Part shown: positions 60,293-64,000 of the stretch, piece after piece
Layout: each line of letters starts with the position of its first letter
How positions within the stretch are numbered: position 1 is the first letter of the stretch
Origin: Bradyrhizobium iriomotense
GTDB lineage: Bacteria > Pseudomonadota > Alphaproteobacteria > Rhizobiales > Xanthobacteraceae
Direction of reading: 5' to 3'
NCBI RefSeq assembly: GCF_030160715.1
Contig: NZ_BSOW01000015.1
Span: 124,001-188,000 of the forward strand
Length of the DNA: 64,000 nt
The notes under the pieces: model-generated
What the model saw: only the letters and a program-made list of their open reading frames with translations
Database searches by the model: none
What the model was told of the DNA's origin: nothing
Made by a program: the position numbers and the translations under genes

Positions 60293-61389
60293 GCCGTCCA
60301 GCCGATCAGTTCGGCACGGAGAGCGGCAATCAGCCCGGGGTCGATTGTCGCCGCGCCGGTCTCATGCGCGATCCAGTTCGCGCGTCCATCGGCCCGGTCG
60401 GCATTGTAGAGGTAATTGGGCACGCCCGTTCCATAATTGTCGGCAAAGCGGAGCTTGGTCGCCATCGCGGCACCGGGGAGTGCGGGGCTTCGGCTGGTCG
60501 CCTGCACGACGACATCATGCCCTTCTTCTGCGAGGCGTTCCGCCAGCAGGAAGGGGGGATAGGTGAACTCGCCGGTTCCGATGATCCGCAGTGGGCCGAG
60601 GATCTCGGGCACAGCGGTATCGGGTTCAGGCACGACGGGTCGGTCGAGTCCCAGCCGACCGAAATTGCGATGCGTCGCCATGCGCCCGAGTGAAGCGGCA
60701 GCGGTATCGAACGCGCTGTTGAGCACCGTCGTCGTCTCCTGCGTCCACTCCATGCGTCCGCGCAGCAGCGCCGCGATGCACGTGGGACGCGGCATGCGTG
60801 CTTGCCACGCCTTGCCGGCCGACCAGTCGGTCAGCGTCGCTACCGCCATCGCTTCGATCCGCGGCCAAGCGGTGGCGAGCGCCTGGGCGAGGTTGCAAAG
60901 GGTCGTTCCTGTCGAGATCTCGTCGTCGACCAATACCAGTGATCGCGGCTCCGGAAGCGCCGGCCTGTAGATCAGATGCGCGGAGGCATGGCTGTGCGGT
61001 TCTTCGAAGCGGCACAGCAACGGATGATCCAGTTGCTGTCGCGTCGAATGCAGGAAGTGGATGTCGACCCGGCCCGTTGCGAGGCGAAATTCCTCGTGCA
61101 CCGTCTGGGCAAGGCACACGGCGGTCTCGGCCAGGCCGACGACGAGCGCCGGCCCCGGCAGATCGTCAGGAAGCCGCGCCGCGAGATCGCGGGCGCTCTG
61201 CCGCATCATCTGCGGCGTGGCGGGCAAATAGCGCCCTAGGACGCGGGATACGACCAGGAACCCCCGCCGCGGATTTTCGCGCGCCGCAAACGCGCAAAGG
61301 CTGTCCAGCGGCCAGGCCACCTTGTCCACGGCGATATCGAGCCGGCCCGTAGCCAACTGGATCGACTGGGTCTTGTCGGCGGTCAACAT
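60289..61389 (-). CDS. PRTase_2/TRSP-domain phosphoribosyltransferase
   Basis: The 366-residue protein has a phosphoribosyltransferase fold with PRPP loop LVLVDDEISTGTT at residues 151-163 and an earlier VVGLAETAVCLAQ phosphate-binding segment. The C-terminal TRSP domain is about residues 230-366 (GTGEFTYPPFLLAERLAEEG, ADNYGTGVPNYLYN). It is the first gene of a three-gene operon. Comparable enzymes form an N-glycosidic bond in a proposed pathway linked to Ter stress-response systems. The other usual partners (ATP-grasp, CitE-like lyase, TerD proteins) are not present here. Confidence 0.85.
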   Translation of the reverse strand: MLTADKTQSIQLATGRLDIAVDKVAWPLDSLCAFAARENPRRGFLVVSRVLGRYLPATPQMMRQSARDLAARLPDDLPGPALVVGLAETAVCLAQTVHEEFRLATGRVDIHFLHSTRQQLDHPLLCRFEEPHSHASAHLIYRPALPEPRSLVLVDDEISTGTTLCNLAQALATAWPRIEAMAVATLTDWSAGKAWQARMPRPTCIAALLRGRMEWTQETTTVLNSAFDTAAASLGRMATHRNFGRLGLDRPVVPEPDTAVPEILGPLRIIGTGEFTYPPFLLAERLAEEGHDVVVQATSRSPALPGAAMATKLRFADNYGTGVPNYLYNADRADGRANWIAHETGAATIDPGLIAALRAELIGWTA

Positions 61390-62107
61390 TCGCAGGTGAC
61401 GCGAGCGATCATGTCGCGGGCTTGGCGGACCACGTCTGCGCGGCCAAGCAGCCGCGCTTTGTGCGCCATCTGCGGCTCAATGCCAAACGAATCGAGGAAG
61501 CTGAGCATCAAGTACGCTCCACAGTGCATGAGCGATAGCTCGCGATCCCCACAACGGCGATTGCAGGGTTTGCAACGGGTACTAATGCGCGTTCTCCCCG
61601 GCAGGGATCTGGGACCTAACTAGCAAAGAGTGTGCCACCAGGGAATTTGCGCAGTGAATGCTTCAATAGTAGATAGAAAGGTGTGCCTCGCCGGTGCGGG
61701 TCCAGAGGCTCGGCGTCGAGTTGCGGACGTTGTGTGATCGATCTGGCACTGGCACAGATGAATACGACGACACCGGTATCAACTTGCTGCGCGACCAGTC
61801 TAAGACTACAGGTTATATGCGAGCTAATAGGGTCGAGCACTTTCAACTGCAGCACACGGCGCTCGCATCATGCCGTTACAGAACCTACGACCCGCCATGT
61901 GCTGCCTTCGAGTAATCCCAACTGATTGAGCTAGCCTGAGAATGTTGGCAGTCGCACGCGGTTGTCAGCTTTGCGTCCATTGTCGTCGACCCGATGCTCG
62001 CCATCCCTGTAGGATCAGCATTTTCGGTCCGGCACGCCGGTTGCTCTGTTTCTGGCACCCTTACCCACCAGCGTATGGACTGGGTGCGGCGGCAAAGAAG
62101 TGATCGT
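61390..62107. other. 718-bp relic region upstream of the metabolite module
   Basis: Directly upstream of the TRSP gene the minus strand (about 61396-61520) reads LSFLDSFGIEPQMAHKARLL then GRADVVRQARDMIARVTC and a stop. This looks like the C-terminal end of one more protein of the operon whose body has been lost. The remaining 600 bp have no supportable gene. Confidence 0.45.
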
Positions 62108-62313
62108 ATGGCAACAGGTACTGTGAAGTGGTTCAATGTCCAAAAGGGGTAGGGATTTATCGCTCCAGATGACGGCGGAAACGACATCTTTGTCCACATT
62201 AGCGCGTAGAACGCGCTGGACTCTCTGGTTTGGCAGAAGGCCAAAAGATTTCTTACGAAGTCAAAGTCGACCCCAAGCGTGGCAAGAGCAGCGCTGAAAA
62301 CCTGCGGGTCTGA
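62108..62313 (+). pseudogene. CspA-type cold-shock protein, decayed
   Basis: ATG 62108 reads MATGTVKWFNVQKG, stop TAG, GFIAPDDGGNDIFVHISA, stop TAG, NALDSL. After a frameshift it reads LAEGQKISYEVKVDPKRGKS then SAENLRV and TGA. Intact cold-shock proteins have KGYGFI at the first position (RNP1) and SAVERAGL-type sequence at the second. Two nonsense codons and one shift make it a clear pseudogene of a single-stranded nucleic acid-binding protein. Confidence 0.9.
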
Positions 62314-62413
62314 TCACGTCCGCCGGTGATAGGTCTCCGGCAAAAATTGCCAAGACGAGCAGGGAGCTATCGCCGAAAGTTGGTGACGGAGGGAATCGGA
62401 AAGGCGGCATATC

Positions 62414-63215
62414 GTGGGGGTGCTTGACGCCTCCACTTCTCCACCGAAGGAGCGATATGCCGTGTCCAAAGATAACATCATCAAGCTGATTCAACCAGGA
62501 AACGTCGACGATCAACTCACCGAAATCTTGCGCAATGGGGCGCGTGCTCTGTTGGCCCAGGCGGTCGAGGCCGAGGTTGCGGACCTTCTCAGCAAGCATG
62601 CCGATTTGAAGACCGCGGACGGCCACCAGCGCGTCGTGCGCCACGGTCACCTGCCGGAACGCGAGGTGATGACTGGTATCGGTCCGGTCGCCGTCCGCCA
62701 GCCGCGTGTACGCGATCGCGAGGCGGACGCTACCGACCCCGACCGCATCCGGTTCTCTCCGTCGATCCTGCCGCCCTACATGCGCCGCTCGAAATCGCGC
62801 TGCCAGAGCCTCGGAGAAGTCGCCGGTCGAGATCCCCTTCAGGTAAAGGATCGGCAGCAGCGTCTCGATCGGCAAGGATGCTGCCGGGTTGTCGGCATCG
62901 GCCATCGGCCGTCTGAAGGACGGTTGGCTCGACGAACACACCGCGTGGCAGAGGCGCGATCTGTCGGCGAAGCGCTACGTCTACATCTGGGCCGATGGCA
63001 TCCATCTCCAAGCACGCCTCGAAGACGAAAAGCAGTGCATCCTGGTGCTGATCGGCGCGACGCCGGAATGCCGCAAGGAACTGGTCGGCTTTACCGATGG
63101 GGGCCCGCGAGAGCGCGCAGGACTGGCGCGATCTGCTGCTCGACCTGAAGCGGCGCGGGCTCGACGTACCGCCGCGGCTCGCCATCGCCGACGGCGCGCT
63201 CGGGTTCTCCACGTT
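62414..63215 (+). mobile_element. IS256-family transposase, broken, with an internal micro-inversion
   Basis: The first frame reads NIIKLIQPGNVDDQLTEILR, then AEVADLLSKHADLKTADGHQ and PPYMRRSKS (to ~62796), typical of Mutator/IS256 transposases. The next ~75 bp are in reverse orientation: the minus strand there encodes IETLLPILYLKGISTGDFSE and ALAA. From ~62872 the plus strand resumes GKDAAGLSASAIGRLKDGWL, then KRYVYIWADGIHLQARLEDE with a catalytic Asp. An extra G in GGGGG at ~63095 shifts to ESAQDWRDLLLDLKRRGLDV and AIADGALGF, after which similarity stops. The element is inactive. Confidence 0.85.
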
Positions 63216-63570
63216 CTTCAGCCGTTCCCGAAGCTGGTCTTCGATCGACATGCCCTCGCTCCTCGGAAGAAACGAGGCCACCAAGCCAAACGGCCGTCAA
63301 TCACCAAGAGCACGCCGTCCACACATCATCGCAAGCAGGAGCGGAGCGCTCGCGCACCTGTTGCGCTCAAACAGGCACCTCGCGGCCTTCGCCGGAAGCT
63401 TTCGAGTCAAAAACCACATGCTTTAACGGGGGCAACTCCAGCTCCGTCACCCAAAATCCGGCATAGCTCAGTATTTCGAACCTCCCGTCATCTAGTTCGA
63501 GAGATTCCAGGAGCACTTCTTGTACCATTTGGGTGGGCGATACGCTTGGTGGCTTCGAAGATAGTACAAC
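63216..63570. other. Junction between IS256 and IS630 relics
   Basis: The 355 bp have no recognised gene. A minus-strand frame (63367-63594) with ELDDGRFEILSYAGFWVTEL has protein-like composition, and minus-strand MSIEDQLRERLKNVE near 63251-63207 looks like a gene start. Both are probably pieces of host genes cut by the insertions. Confidence 0.4.
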
Positions 63571-63965
63571 GTCAATTAGACCGCACCACAACATTGTTTG
63601 CGGCGCTCGAAGTCGCGACCGGAAAGATCATCGCAACGCATTCAAAACGCCGTCGCCGTGTCGAGTTTCTCGATTTCATGAACAGCCTCACCGCGGCCTT
63701 TCCGAACCGCCAGCTTCACGTCAACCTCGACAACCTCAACACCCACAAGAAGAACGAGGACTGGCTCAAGGCCCATCGCAATGTGAAATTCCATTTCGCG
63801 CCGACCAGCGCCTCCTGGCTTAACCAGGTCGAGGTATGGTTCTCAATATTGCAGGGGCAGTCGCTCAGCGGCACCTCCTTCACAAGCCTCAAGCAGCTTC
63901 GGGAACACATCGATGCCTACGTCAACGCATATAACGACAAAGCCCAGCCCTTCGTCTGGACCTAG
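63571..63965 (+). mobile_element. IS630-family transposase C-terminal part with nonsense codon
   Basis: RTTTLFAALEVATGKIIATH, EFLDFMNSLTAAFPNRQLHV, NLDNLNTHKKNEDWL and APTSASWLNQVEVWFSILQG are the second Asp and the Glu region of the IS630/mariner DDE catalytic domain. Downstream, the usual PFVWTKKKVRQRR reads PFVWT-stop-KKVRQRRFNGR because AAG became TAG at 63963. The reading frame beyond the stop is still intact to the window end. The N-terminal half is missing upstream of ~63570. Confidence 0.85.
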
Positions 63966-64000
63966 AAAAAGGTCCGTCAACGCCGCTTCAATGGCCGCCG

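Noticed and set aside
63367..63594. 75-codon minus-strand frame between two IS relics
   Set aside because: Protein-like but start lies inside the IS630 part and no family is recognised; treated as a cut host-gene piece.
1..64000. CRISPR arrays
   Set aside because: No set of regularly spaced direct repeats and no cas-like gene was seen.

Overview
The window looks like part of a large repABC plasmid from a Hyphomicrobiales (Rhizobiales) bacterium, most probably a Bradyrhizobium-type symbiont. The basis is the GC-rich coding, the repABC replicon, a LuxI-type gene leading straight into a complete trb mating-pair operon, a rhizobial-type rpoN, and many insertion-sequence and group II intron relics. 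Genus and plasmid are inferences from gene content; no database was searched.

Layout. 1-12.6 kb: a mosaic of small or decayed genes. It holds the end of an O-antigen ligase, a Crp/Fnr regulator, an acyltransferase plus a broken second one, a remnant polymorphic-toxin tip with a candidate immunity gene, a tRNA-Gly-like cloverleaf, phage-type small genes, an unusual exported-protein gene pair, and an orphan response regulator. 12.9-28.8 kb: a defence-like island. It holds a PD-(D/E)XK nuclease and a CoiA-like nuclease (both frameshifted), a Shedu-like C-terminal relic, SbcCD, a 1315-residue SMC/RecF-like ATPase fused to two C-terminal LexA/S24-like domains, and an AbiE toxin-antitoxin pair. 28.8-34.6 kb: a stability region with broken DinJ/ParE genes, ScpB relics, an intact DUF1403-ScpB pair, a Phd-PIN toxin-antitoxin pair coupled to a tyrosine recombinase, and VapBC. 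34.6-39.1 kb: repABC with antisense RNA, parS and a probable origin. 39.5-49.7 kb: traI-trbBCDEJKLFGHI. 50.0-54.7 kb: an alpha/beta hydrolase, a ribbon-helix-helix regulator fused to an MFS transporter, and rpoN. 55-58.5 kb: relics (M16 peptidase, IS5, IS3, group II intron reverse transcriptase) around an intact TlpA-like thioredoxin. 58.5-61.4 kb: a three-gene nucleoside-like metabolite module of the tellurium-resistance-associated type. 61.4-64 kb: relics (cold-shock gene, IS256, IS630).

How the genes work together. repABC replicates and partitions the replicon. The coupled recombinase can resolve multimers. Phd-PIN, VapBC and AbiE penalise plasmid loss or phage infection. traI and trb couple conjugation to cell density. 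SbcCD and the SMC-S24 gene lie in one orientation and form the DNA-end-processing core of the island. The most novel-looking item is the SMC-S24 fusion at 21556-25503, whose last domain keeps a Ser-Lys pair in the right context for self-cleavage. Six frameshifts are all consistent with one extra base, mostly in homopolymers, so some 'pseudogenes' may be assembly artefacts.
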